A stretch of DNA of 64,000 nucleotides from assembly GCA_016169945.1 (NCBI GenBank), contig JADLSH010000193.1, positions 248,001 through 312,000 of the forward strand. The letters run 5' to 3'. A program made the position numbers and the translations under genes. The DNA is from Trachythela sp. YZ-2020. Lineage: Eukaryota; Cnidaria; Anthozoa; Malacalcyonacea; Clavulariidae. Of the stretch, positions 24,427 to 37,800 are shown in pieces. Position 1 is the stretch's first letter. Every line of letters begins with the position of its first letter. Below the pieces are notes generated by a model. It searched no databases and was not told where the DNA came from. It was given only the letters and a program-made list of their open reading frames with translations.

Positions 24427-24633
24427 CTACAAGCCCATACTGTGTTGGGCAACACCAAATGCTTTAAACTTCGGAATAAGTTCATAATTTCCATGTCCAT
24501 GGAGGGCACGTCTCATGTCTACATACTGGAGTTTGACTATTGCATACATCTTTTCAATTAGATCTGGCAATTTAAGTGCTTTATACCATCGATAACCTAA
24601 TGTCATGCTAATGAATGATGATTGATGTGACAT
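24427..24633 (-). other. Unrecognised 68-codon ORF
   Basis: An ATG-started frame whose composition (GYRWYKALKLPDLIEKMY..., HGHGNYELIPKFKAFG) looks more protein-like than most chance frames here. I do not recognise a family, and no splice-bounded partner exon was found nearby. It could be a small exon or a fragment of a transposon gene. Confidence 0.2.
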
Positions 24634-24679
24634 ATTTTCTTGCGCGTAAATTCCTTTGCGTTGACGTCATTCTCTTCTG

Positions 24680-26520
24680 GTGATAATTAGTCGCTGGGGC
24701 ACCTGTGGCCACAGCGACTATAGGTTTCGGCACGCATTTTTCTCCGATCGCGGATGTTTGTAAGCCACAAAATGACCTACGTCATAATCTCGAATTGCTT
24801 CGTGGCGCGCGCTGGGTGCGTGGAACAATAGCGCCGAATCTACCGAATTGAAATTTGAAAACATCAGAAATCTGACGATAACTTTGGAGGACTGTACGTG
24901 TAGCTCTCATCCTATGCAAGCTATGTAAATGAAAATATCACCGTTTGATTCAGCGTTGCAAGATATCTTTATAAAAGTACATTTTGTTGATATACCATGC
25001 TATACGTAGTTATTATATATTCAGTAATATATTCCTGCCTTTGAGTGTATCGCTTCAAAAACATGTAGGATACATCCTTTTGCTTTTCCTCAATCGATTA
25101 GCCTTTAAAATCCTTTTTCACAGCTGGAATTTTGATTAAATTTGATGAAAATAAGCCCTTGTCAGACAATATAATGTCTATACTAGTAATTTCTAATAGA
25201 AAGATAATTGCTGCGAGGGGTCAGATCAGTCCTGATTAAATTTAAAACCCTTGAAATATTACCAGTAGATCTTTGTAGATTACATAAGATCTTTATTTAT
25301 TATTAACTACCAAACCCTATTATTAAGAACCAAACCCAACAGAACTATTAACTACGAAACCGAACTATTCACTACCAAACACAACTATTTAATGGACAGT
25401 TTGTTGACCTGATAAATTCTTCGTGAACGTTTAGAAACAGAACCTTTGTAATAACATAAATTAAACCAACCATATTTGTTTATTTGATGTATTGTAATAT
25501 ATCGATTATTGTTCATTGTTGAACAGTAAGTACTTTGAACTGAACAGTATCATAGGCAATAGTTAACTGTTTGCCACCTTTATCGTTAGGTGCTAATGTT
25601 TATATAGCAACATGGCTATAAGATTTTGCAGTTCATATCTTCGGTTCAGTGCATGCTATGTAGATGGCAATACCACCGTTCGATTCAGCGTTTTACGATC
25701 TCTTTAGCCAAGTAAATTGTGTTTGTTTACAACGCTATGCGGCCGCTTTATCCCCATTCAAACGCCTCTGAACTTTGTATTGTTTACAAATTAACAATAA
25801 TACAAACTAATTAAATATTCATTTCGCTTTCCTACCTTTGGTTTACACACTACATACTCGTAGGACATAATCTAGCCCTTTTACGGCAATTCTCGTTTAT
25901 GTTGTGTATTTGTTGCGACTTGAAAAGGACGTGCGAATATTGCGAACACGTGTGTCTGGTTAAAAAAACTCGGAAAATCACTGTCGCTGTCCAATACATC
26001 GCAGGCTCAGAGGATCATCTCGAATGAAAAATACCAATATCGACTATATCTATTATAGTTATAGTCATAATTTGAATTTGTTCACTTTCAAATTTTAGGG
26101 TTCGTATTAAAAACAATTACTAACACAAAATGATGTCCGTGTATAAGCCCCCCCATATATAAGCCCCCCCCCGTGTATAAGCCCATCAAAAAACCCTTAC
26201 GAACCTATATAAGCCCAGGGCTTATATACGGAGGTTTACGGTATGGTATTAATAGAACGCTCCGCCTACATGGCAACATTACGCATGCTCAATGAAAGCG
26301 AAACACGAATACTTTAGAAAAATTGAGTATTTTACTATAAACTAAGGTTTTTTTGTCAAATAGTTGTTCACCTTTCTCCTTTTCATTAAGACATAATTGT
26401 TGTACATTCTCATGAGTATATCTTAGTATAATAAGCCAGAAAAGGTCTCTATTTTCATAGCCCCAGCGACTTTATAACGATCCGTAGATCGTCTTGTTTT
26501 TACATAAAATCGAGTTTGTT
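24680..26520. other. Diverged repeats, no recognised gene
   Basis: A segment near 24900-25050 (CTATGTAAATGAAAATATCACCGTTTGATTCAGCGTT...) is repeated in diverged form near 25650-25860. A degenerate AACTATTAACTACCAAACC array lies at about 25300-25390. TATAAGCCC motifs cluster at 26140-26240. CAGCGACTATA and its inverse (CCCAGCGACTTTATA) occur at about 24710 and 26460. Confidence 0.45.
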
Positions 26521-27209
26521 TATAGAATTAATCTCCGGATTATACTTTGATTTATATTTCTTGAAAGTGTTGGATGATGTTTGTATATAAATACAGAATA
26601 TTACGCGGCGGCGTGAAGATATGAATGAGTAAAATATTGTTTTCAATACAAGAAGATAAAATTCATATCTTTAATTGAGCCACCGTGTACTTGTGTAGGC
26701 GTGTAATTTTTTATTATATAGTCATAAACACAGACGATTCGAAAAATAAAGCAATTCAAGTTCTAAACAAACTTTTTGCCAACTCTTGTAGCTTTTTGAA
26801 GCTCTCTAGCGTTAAGCCCGTTTTTCTTTGTTCGCGCGAACAAATTCGCCTAGTGGAAAACGGGCTTTAGAGAAGACGCCATAGAATGCTTTTAGTTTTA
26901 CTATATATTTTGCTTCTCACTAAATCAGTAACTTCATTTAATTTTATCTTTCCGCCATTTTTAAGGCGAAATAAGAACATTCAACTTTGCATGGTTATAA
27001 ATAGTTTGCGGTGTTTACTGTTTACTGTTTACTGTCTACTATATAATACAAGGCTAGTAACCACCCATAATTATGCGATTCCGGCTTGTTAATTTTAGTA
27101 CAGTTAGATATAGTTAAGCTAGCTACTTTTATACAACTGCTCCCATGTTGATTCTTGGCTTTTGGATAATTTGTAGAAAATTGATAACTGGATTTTTTCA
27201 CTTGTAGTC

Positions 27210-27454
27210 CAGGGGCCGGTTGTACGAAGCCCGTTTAGCTTAAACGGTGGATAACTCGAAAATATAGATCAAGTCTATCCATTCATCGAACAACCAAGCT
27301 AAAATATTTCAACTTGAATAGAACAATTATATTTGCAACTACATATTAAGGGCATAAGATTTAAGTTCAGTCATTCACCAAATGTGTGAAAGTGTTTTTT
27401 AATTTTGGCTTATCCACCGTTTAAGCTAAACGGCCTTCGTACAACCGGCCCCTG
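27210..27454. mobile_element. hAT-like MITE with CAGGGGCCGG ends
   Basis: A 245-bp element. Ends CAGGGGCCGGTTGTACGAAG and the reverse complement continue inward through CCGTTTAGCTTAAACGGTGG, giving ~45-bp inverted repeats. The 8-bp flanks do not match, so the TSD is lost or the copy is rearranged. Confidence 0.7.
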
Positions 27455-27888
27455 ATCTGAGCAGCAAATCCACTAAATGAGAGGTGATAACTGTCGAAAG
27501 ATGGAGAGTTATTTGCTAGTTTTATAGTTACCAAGTTTCATAACAAAATATTCCAACTATTAACATTATTACAAACAAAAATGTCGATATTTGTCTGTTT
27601 TTTGTCGGTGTTTGTCGGTTTTTGTCGGTGTTTGTCGGCCGCAACAGGTGATCTTTAATAGCTAAACTGCTATATTTATGTATCGTTTTCATAGTACATA
27701 CCCTTCTGCCGCCATATTCTAATTCCTCCACAACCTATGTCGCAACAATGTACGTTCTATCTGCTCGTTATTCGTCTCTATTTGTTCGTCAGTGCCATGT
27801 ATTTGCTTGTTTATAGTTTGTTACATATAAGGTAAGCATTCCATATATGGTATACGTACTAGACATAATTATGGAGAAACCTTAGCAT

Positions 27889-28667
27889 CAGTGTGACCAC
27901 TCCGAAATTTTACCAAACCCCAGATTCGACCAAAAAGATGAAAAAATACGCCAGATTTCATAAAAAATACCCCAGGTCAAACAAACAAGCTGGATGTGGT
28001 GACCAATAACGCTGTTTGGCTCTGATTAGGGACGTGTAGGCTACTGAAGAGCTTGAAAATGATACTTTCGGCCACTGCAGTCCACGAAATACCGTAAACA
28101 TTATATTAATGATTAATATTTAATAATTATAGGATCCAGGCCCTCTAATTAACGCTTTGTATATATATTGTCAAATATGGTCAAATCTAGCCTCCTCCGC
28201 AGGCATCCGCATCGCCTTAAAATTGGCGGGCAGAAATTAGGTCAAATCGAATCGATTAACATGGCGATTGCTGAATTGATAATATATTTTGTGCCCTTTG
28301 TACTTTGCCACCCATGCACATTGCACATGCATTGCGATATTTGCGACGAAAACATGTGCAAAAAATGTCCACGTGCACCACGGTGCATGTACAGCACGTG
28401 CTGAACTAATACTTAGCCTGCCTGCCTAACTTGGATTTTGAACTTGCGGGTTTAGTAGGTTTACTATAATTATATTCCTAATTAGCTCCAAAGAGATTGT
28501 TTTCGTGATCTAAATACGGTAAGGATATCCATATTTAGACAGGTTTTAAACAAAGTCGTGTGCGTTTTCGAAACCAGGAATTTCACTTGCGTTTTCGGGC
28601 CCCAGAACCCCAGAAAATTGTCAAAAACCCCAGATCTGGCGGAAAAACCCCATGGCTGGCAACACTG
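27889..28667. mobile_element. hAT-like non-autonomous element beside CDIPT exon 1
   Basis: Ends CAGTGTGACCA and CAGTGTTGCCA (reverse complement of the right end). Perfect 8-bp flanks CTTAGCAT lie at 27881-27888 and 28668-28675. The interior has CCCCAGAT-rich ends and no transposase. Its right end lies 140 bp before the CDIPT start codon, inside or next to the promoter/5'UTR. Confidence 0.85.
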
Positions 28668-28806
28668 CTTAGCATGTCAAGAATAGTGTGCTGCCTCGCT
28701 GAGACTTATTCAATGACAATGATATTGATAGCGATCAGAAACATGCATGCATATATCTGACATTGTTCAAATTAAGCGCAGGTTTTGCTTGAAAAATTGC
28801 ACAAGA

Positions 28807-28846
28807 ATGACTGAAAATGTATTTTTATTCGTTCCCAATTTGATAG
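28807..28846 (+). CDS. CDIPT: CDIPT coding exon 1
   Basis: ATG at 28807; encodes MTENVFLFVPNLI plus the first base of Gly14. Donor GTAAGT at 28847. The 5'UTR and promoter lie in the ~140 bp after the hAT-like element. Confidence 0.92.
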
Positions 28847-31800
28847 GTAAGTTCTATTCTCGGTATATATATTTATAATTATATATTATTCTCCTGATGT
28901 GTATATATAATTCGCACAATTAAATTACCTGTGAAGCGTAGTCTAGTTTAACATATGATTGCCCAGCAAATAGTATTTAACAAAGGCATATTCAAACATT
29001 GATGTGAATATATAGAAATTTTATTGAGTAACGTTTCGTCACATTACAGGCGACATTATATGACACTTATTTCCAACGGTTAAAAACGCTAAAATTAACT
29101 ATTAGCTAGCCTATATAGTGTCCATGGTATATGTGTTTATATATAAGATAAGATTAGACTAATTCCTAAGATAGTTATTTCAACTGGTTATGTGGTTAGC
29201 GTGTTACATGAAATTACAAGAGGAAAACAGTTAAGAGTGAAAAGTGATCGAATATTATTATTATTAAGGTACGCTATGGTATTCTAAAACTATATTGGAT
29301 ACGCTTGAGATCGAAGCCTTATACATAAATACAATAATACATGTGCTCTCTACAGTGTTTCCACAACCCAAAGTCCAAACTTCCTCTCTCGCTCGTAGAA
29401 TTTCCTTAAATTTCCTTGTACTTAAATCTAATTTCCTTAAAATTTCCTTGATTAAAATAAGGTCATTTTTATAGTATGATTGATTTGTTGTAAGCGTTAG
29501 TGCGTTACACACTGCCAAAAAGTCTTAAAATGTTATCAGATTATTTTGAAATCAAACTCATTTTGAGCTATTATAAAATATTCTGGGGAGATGTGGTAAA
29601 TTTGGTGGTTTAAAAATAGGCCAGTGAGTTCAAGTGGCAAGTGTGCTCGAGCAATACTTCATATAATAACAATATTGAATACTGGTCACGTGTTGCACGT
29701 CAGTGACGTGCCATTGCATAAGACAGCGCAATTTCTTATCTTTTGTGTGAACGATAATTAGAAAAAAGTACGAAAATCTGCAACAAATTGCTAAAAAATA
29801 AAATGTTTTTGCTAGTAATACATCAATTTTACTTTTGGCAAAATTTTCTTAGATTTCCTTCTTTGAAAATTCCTTTTTAGGGTCAAAATTTCCTTGAAAA
29901 AAGAAATTTCCTTGAAAAAGGAAATTTCCTTGAAAGTGGAAACGCTGGCTCTCTATATATGGAACAACAGGAACTGTATATGGGTGTTGCTATAGCAACA
30001 ATGTCGTTATATATTTTACACTGTTATCTCCTACTCACGGAGTTAATTGGCAATATCTTCAGTTCCTCGGTGAATTTTTCTAAAAATAATTTTGAAGATT
30101 TATGGTCCACCAAGAAATAACGTATCAAAATTAGGATAGTTCATAAATAGGTTTAAAATATAAATACTCGAACGTGTGGTGTCAGTGTAGGTAGTGTCTA
30201 TGCGAAATTTAGTTTTTCCATACCTCCACGTTCGATGGGACATTTGTTCTTTGGCTTAGGGTTTCCTCGTTTATAATAGGATTTATAAACAACTTCAAAC
30301 ATTTTGTTTGCTGGCATGAATTCGCGATCCTTCAAGATATTTACAGCCAGATCTTGAAATGGGCTGACTCGTCATGTTACGGTGTATGGCAGCTCTTAAC
30401 ACCAGTCAAGGCACTTCGTGTTAGATCTTTCTTCTGATTTGTTTTTACTTCAGCATAAAACAGTCTCCGAAGAATGGCGTTCAATTCAGTAGGACCTATG
30501 GTGTGCAAATCACAATCGATTTGTGTCTTAGCACACCAGTCGTTGAACTTTTTCATTGCCCACATACTTTGTTTTTTTTTGTATTTTCGGGTGTTGTATC
30601 TTCCTCAAGTTTACGCAAATCTTCTTCACCCAACTGAGAAGATTGAGAAAAGCTTTCTTCTACAGTAGACGGCCGGCCAAGCTTGAAAAAAGTATCTAGA
30701 AAACACTGTCGATGGCATTTTTTGTTACAAGCATGAAACGACGCAAAATGTCTTAGGATAGTGTTTACTTTGAGGGTGACAGTGGTTGCCAACCGTAATT
30801 TTTTATTTATGTGCTAAAATTTGAAGGTTTTTTCTAAAACATTTCGAAGGATGAGATTTTTGTCGAATGCTGTATTTTCTATCAGTGTTTTATTTTAATT
30901 GGCTGACTATCTAATTAACATTTGTAAAGCTCGGGTAATCTTCTTTCGCGGTATAATTCAAAATGATATGCTAATAAGAAACATGGCGCAAATACATCAG
31001 AACACGACCTTTCAAAAAGAAGCCACAACAATATGTTCTTGTTGTGTGACAGATAGGCAACAATCACATATGTTTAGATTAAATACGAATCAGTACTACC
31101 CGCCCGGTTGCCACCCGTGTAACACAATATATTTCTGTTGAGCCAGTCGAGTTTTGGCATGTATAAAATGGTTGAAAAACAGCATGTTGGCGCAAACACG
31201 TAGTTTTACTACAACACATAGACCTTCAAAATAGGTAAACATTCGAACAAAACGCAATAATTTACAAATTTAAGCCTTTGGGTAACCACTTGTCCTAATA
31301 AATCCATCTTTTTTTTAAACCCACCTCCATACAGGTATTTTAACAAGTGTAATAGAAATACCATGTTTCTCATTAGCATGTCCACTCACTTTGAGTTATG
31401 ACAATTAAGAAAAGGAGAAATTTGCACATGTTAATTAGGTAGCCAACCAATTACAATAAATCCATGATATCGAAAACTGCTTTTAAATGGAATCCCATCT
31501 ATCGAAATGTCGTTACGAAAACCTTCCAATTTCGGTACATAAATAAAAAAAATTACAGAAGGCAACCACTTTCACCGTCAAAGTGAACACACTCCGATGA
31601 CATTCAGTGTGGTTTCCTTCTTGTAACAAAAAATGCCATCGACAGTCACTTTTTTCGAGGCTGGCCGGCCGTCTACAGGCTTTTCAGCCATGTCATTAAC
31701 AAAACTTAGAAAAAACAACTATAAAAGCAGCTAAAACAACTGTCGCCTGTCTGTCGGCCGCTAAAAAACATGCACTTGAATGGTTTTTCGACTATTTTGC

Positions 31801-34800
31801 CAATTTTCATAATTTCATTGCCGACAATGGCTAATATCAGTGTGCTAAAATTTATTTTTTTTCTTCATTTTCAGCCCACAAAATGCGCCACAATGCCCGA
31901 TAATATATTATAATAGTATATTAAACAATAGAGTTGATGCTCGCGGGCGTAAATACGTTTTTCTATTGTACGTTATATTGTAGAATTTCTTGAAATTTGG
32001 ATACATTTTATTATACTCCGGTCTTGGTTGACAACTGTACCAAGTTTTAAAAAATTATTGAAGGAATGGCGAGAAAAACAGTCCTAAAATCAACTGAAAT
32101 TTGATGACATGTATCTGCGCCAAAATGCTTTTGTTGTTGTTTATGTTGTTGTAATTGTTGACTGTAGTTTTCGTTTTATTTGTAGAATTGTTGTTGTAGT
32201 TGTAATGGTTGTTGGTTGTGGGTGTTGCTTAATATGGCGGCTTACCGGTTTCAAAAAGTGAGCTTAATATGGCGTACCGTAATGAGGGACTGTGGAAGTG
32301 GGCCGGCCCTCCTCCCTTTAAGAATGATTTGGTCTGTCAGACAGAGATTCTGTTAATAAAAGCGTCTTTGTCTGTAAATTGACTGACGATTAGTAATTGT
32401 TCTTAAAAATGTGCCTGTAATCGAACGAAATGATAGAGGCACAACCCCCCGCCTTAAAGCATATGGTCTTGGTAATCCACTGTGAATGGATGACTGAGTA
32501 GTGAGTAAATAACTGTGACCAATTGAAGGACCACCGACCTGATGATGGATTTTCAGTTAGATTAGTTACACAGTACAAATAGCCGTGATCATCCTCACTC
32601 ACTCCTTCGTATACAAAGAAAAGTCATGTGATCCCTTTTGAGATATGTGATATTTTGGTTTCTTTGTCATTCTAATCAGAATGCATTGATTCATATCTGA
32701 ATATCATTAATTTAAATAGAAACCACAACATTACATATCTCAAAAGGGTAAACAAAAACGAAGCTGAGGAGGTCTATTCATTGTTGAGCCTATTAGGGGT
32801 CACGTCCATATTCAAGTTGCAACGCATAACGTCAAATCGACGTTATCATATGTACCCACCAGAGATAACGTCGATTGTGGCACTATTGTCTATTGTTTCA
32901 GTGTATTTTGAAAATATTATTTTGGCATTAAAGTACTTGACTTTGGTAGTCTAATGAAAGAACGACATCGTAGCGTAGATTTTTCAAATGGCAAGTACAT
33001 TTATTTCAGTAATTTCAGGTGCTTATGGGTTAATTTCAGGATAATATTGCCAGTTTGCCATGAGATAACGTCGAAGGATTAACTATAAAACCCACCCACC
33101 CACTCTTAACGTCGTTTCGACGTTATGCGTGGCAACATGAATATGGATGCGGCCCCTTACTAGTATTAGAGATTTTTAGCATAAGCACACAACATATGCA
33201 AACGATCAACTATCAGTAGAAATACCCAAGAGACCAGTAAATAGCTCAAATGCATATTTTTACGCTATAATTTCCTCTGTCATTTCCCAGTTATAATTTG
33301 AATTAAAAGCAAAATAATTTTCGCCGTTGACGAAAACAAAAGCGAGAAGTATTGCTATTGCATGACTAAAGTTTTGTCGATTTTAAACACAACATTTCTC
33401 AATCTACACTTAAAATATTTATCTGAATACATATTTGTAAACTCTAAAACATCCCTTTTTAATAACATAGTCATAGAGAGGTTTATTGTTGAGAAGTTAA
33501 TCAGTTTCACACATATCTATATCAGTGGCGGACACTTCGCGAAATATTGGGGGTGCGAACTTAGGTGGCCAACATATAACCATCCTTTTGTTGCTGCAAA
33601 TCTCAGTTCTTAAAACCTTTTTGGCTTAAATTTCATGTAAATTTAGTTAAATAATAACCTATCAAGGCTTTCGTGGTTGAAAAATCATAGATACAGCTTT
33701 GTTACTCGTGCTTTGATAAATTATTGGGAGACACTATCCGAGGGGACACTATCCGCTGTGACACCAGTATAGATACGAGTGACACTGATTAACTTATCAA
33801 CATTAAAACTCTCTATGTTATTAAAAAGAGATCGATGTGTTAGAGTTTACAAATGTGTTTTCAAGGAAATAATTTACATAGAGATTAAGAAAGTTGTGTT
33901 TGAAATCAATGAAAAGTTATTAATGCAATACTTCTCGCTTTTGTTTTTCGTTAATGGCTGCTTTTAATTCAATTATAACTGGGAAATGACAGAGGAAATA
34001 ATAGGGTGAAAAATCTACAGTTGAGCTATTTACTGGTAGCCTGCGTAGCTGGCGGTTTTAAGCGTTGGGGGTTGAGGCGGAAGCAGTTTATTCCTCCTTT
34101 CCCTCGCCTCCCTAATTTTTCTCTGCCCGCGCCTCAACTACCCTCGCCTAAACTGTCTTCGCCTCAACCCCCAACTCCTTAAAACCGCCAGCTACGCAGG
34201 CTATTTACTGGTCTCTTGGGTATTTCTACTGATAGTTTCTCGTTTGCATATTATGGAGTGTGCTTATGCTAAAAATCTCTATTACAAATTTTTTATGAAC
34301 AGACTCTAGAATTGATTGATTTGTAATTGAGTTGAATATATAATTAGTTGGAAATTCATGCGCCTATATGGTTATGAGTCTTCATGTTGCTATATAGGGC
34401 CCATAGGCATAGGTCCAAGGAAGCAAATTATTCAAACAACTCTAAAACTTTCATACAGATTTTAGTATGTCTATAATTAATTTTATAGTTTTATCATAGA
34501 TTCATGTTCCTGCACGTAGGCGTATAATGGGAATGAAATTCGTAACTATTAAAATTATGCTGCAGATAATTGATTGTACACTATTTACACACCATTTAGC
34601 TACATATTTTTTAATGTTCTTAGCTTAAATATTTATATACCCGATTGGCTAAGAAGTTAAAATATTATTTACGAAGGCCAATTAACACAAAACGGCTGCA
34701 AACTTTGCTGACTTTATTAGAGTTGATAATTCAACTTAAAGGAAAATAGCAATAAAACTTAAGTTGTCTTATTTGGAAGAGGCATTCAAAATATTGCACT

Positions 34801-37800
34801 GAAAACCGATACACATTTTTTTTGTATCGTTCTTGGTATATAGAATATTCCACTTCATATTATCAAAAATAATTGTGCATTGCGCCATCTTGGATATATG
34901 CATATCCATCTTCGGATATGCCTGACGTCGCAACAGGGTAAACTATATTGAGCAATTCTCGTGTCATTATAATGCTAAATTCTATTATTTTTCTACTCGT
35001 CTATTTTTAATTGAACCATGCACCAGCTAAGTATAAACTTTCCACCGGTATTTCGGTTATTTTTACCAGTTTTATAACGTTTACCCCTGTTATGATCTAA
35101 AACAAGATGGCGGATGACAGGACGTCTTTGGTCACAAATATCTCAAAAATTAAGAAACTTACGTAGAATATGTAAAAGGTCTTAGTAATTATTCTCAACG
35201 TTCTTTTAAATTGGACAAACAAAATTTTTGTTGCCATTTCCCTTTAAAATATTATTTTCCACGTTAATGAACTTTTTTTCTTTTCATCAGGTTATGCTCG
35301 AATTTTCCTTGCTTCTGTTTCGTTCTACTACATGGCTGACAGTCCGAATTTTTTTGCGATGTGTTATCTGTTCAGTACGTTACTGGATGAATTCGACGGC
35401 TACTTTGCTCGAAAACTGAACCAAAGTAAGCTAGTATATAACGTTAGCAATTACAAATGGCACTATAAGAACGGCTTCTGGAGAATTCAATACATGAATC
35501 AAACAAGGCGAGTTATTAAGATGATAACTTTTCGACTTGAAGACGTACTTGTCCGATTATTATCCTATCTCAATGCAATCGGATAATGCATGGCATAATA
35601 AAGATTAAAGTCTCAAAAACTGGCCCATAATGGGTATGGCCAGATATATTACATTGAAATATGCATGGCTTCAGATGTAAACAGAATTGAAATTTTATTG
35701 CATAACGGCAAAATCTGAGAATAAGGTATTGGTCGTTTGCAACTTACTGAAATTGCTGGCTGCAAAAACAAAGCCGTCTATCGATGTATGTAGTGTAATA
35801 CTTCAGACCACAGGGAGCCCACCCTTGGTCTTGATGGAGAGCAATATATATTATATTCTAATAATAAATATAACAGCCCAGTATAATGCTTTTAAAACAG
35901 CCATACACAAATATATGTATAAAACTTTGTATAATATAAGTTTATATATATAGCTCAGCGTTGACGTGCGGGCAGATGCCTTGCATTTTGCAGGCTGGTG
36001 GCGGGTCAGGGCGAGTGAGCGGGGCTCAAGGTTACAAGTTCAAAATGAGTGAGAATGGCACATGTGCGAGATTTCACTTTCGGCATAGTGGTAGCACGCT
36101 TATTATCAAGCTTCAGTTTCATAATATATTACATTATATCGAAACTTACTGATATTTGACTTGCAATAGCTGATTTATAAGGGTTTGTTTTTCCAGTACT
36201 ATTTAAAAACGAAACCTAAGGACGGTAAAGCATCACACAGCGTCTTACGGAGAATTAATGCTCTCCAGAAAATTTTGAAAATCAAGCTGATCACTGACAC
36301 TCGCTAAAGTTTCATTTTTGCATATCATGCATGTATACATAAATTAATAGTCTTAAATATTCTGTATAGTAATTTTTAACTTGTAGAGTTCAAATCTTAA
36401 CTTAACAAAATCAATAAACCTAAAATTTTAAATAAATGTAAGATTTTCGTAAAATGCGTGAGAACTTCCTTTCAATGCGTGTGCACGTGAGAGACTTAAA
36501 ATGCGTGTGCATGTCTCACGCAGAATGCGTGAGACTTGGAAGGTCTGTTAGTAATAATTACTGGCTTGGTTTAAATTACTGCATGCCCATCCTCCTTTTT
36601 CTATATGTCATGGCCTTTATACATGAAAATACAGTAATACACGTACCGGGAATAAACTAAAATGTAGGATAGATAGTTACCTAAACGAGGCCATGCAACA
36701 CTTAATACTTCGAGAGAGTTTGTTTTGCAACCAGCGATTTCGGCAAGTTGCAAACGACCTATACCTTAGTTCTCAAATGCGATCTACAGCATCGCGCGTT
36801 ATACATGCAATTGACTGTTTACTTTTGAAGCAATATTTCAACGTATATGTAAATTAGTATGGAAGTAGAATATATTATGTCCGTCTTTTCTGGCCATGCT
36901 TTTTGATTCATATATTTTATTGAATTGTCAAGATAACTAATGCACATCTTTAAAATAGAATAAAGGACTTTTAACCACTATAAGCAAGTATGTCGATTGT
37001 ACTTGTTTCAAAAAAACAACACAAGTTCAAACACAGGCATTGATCCTATAGGAGGAATCAGTTCGCAGGGCCATGAGGAACTTGAGATTTCAAATGTCAA
37101 ATCCCTCACAGTATCCCTTCTCTCCACCCCACCCCCCCCCATCCCCCGCCCGCCGGCCTAACATGGATACGTTCAATTGTTTTGTTTTGTGGAAAACACC
37201 ATGTTTATTTTTTGATATTATTATATTTAATTTTTTAATGGCAATGTGTGTTTTGCACAAAACAAAACAGTTAATATATTTATCAACATGCAGACATACA
37301 AAAACATTTTCGAAAACGTCAGACAAAATTTACAATTTTTGTAAATATATTTAATCTGGAAGAGCAAAAACCGAAACAAAATGATTAAACCTTTCCTCCT
37401 ATTTAGCTTCAAAGTTTGGAGCCATACTAGACATGCTTACTGACAGGTAAGGTTTACCTGACATCCATATTTTTACTGATTTGCAAACCAGCATTTCATC
37501 ACTTTTACTTTTCCACACGCTTATCGTGATAGGTGCATGGGTTTCAGTTAGGTGTTTTCTATGTTGCCACGCAAGGTGGTCAACTTCAAATGTACTGAAA
37601 CTGGGCAAATGATGATAGCGAAGAAATGATGGATAAATGTTTTCATTTCATGTATATTTGGCACCAAACACAAGGTCAATACCTATAAATTATAGTGAAC
37701 AATTTTAGTCACTCTAGAGTTGACTGCACCATGCGTTGCACTGTCCCACCTAATGAAACCCACTTATACCAAGGTATATATATTTAACTAGCCTAGTTTC

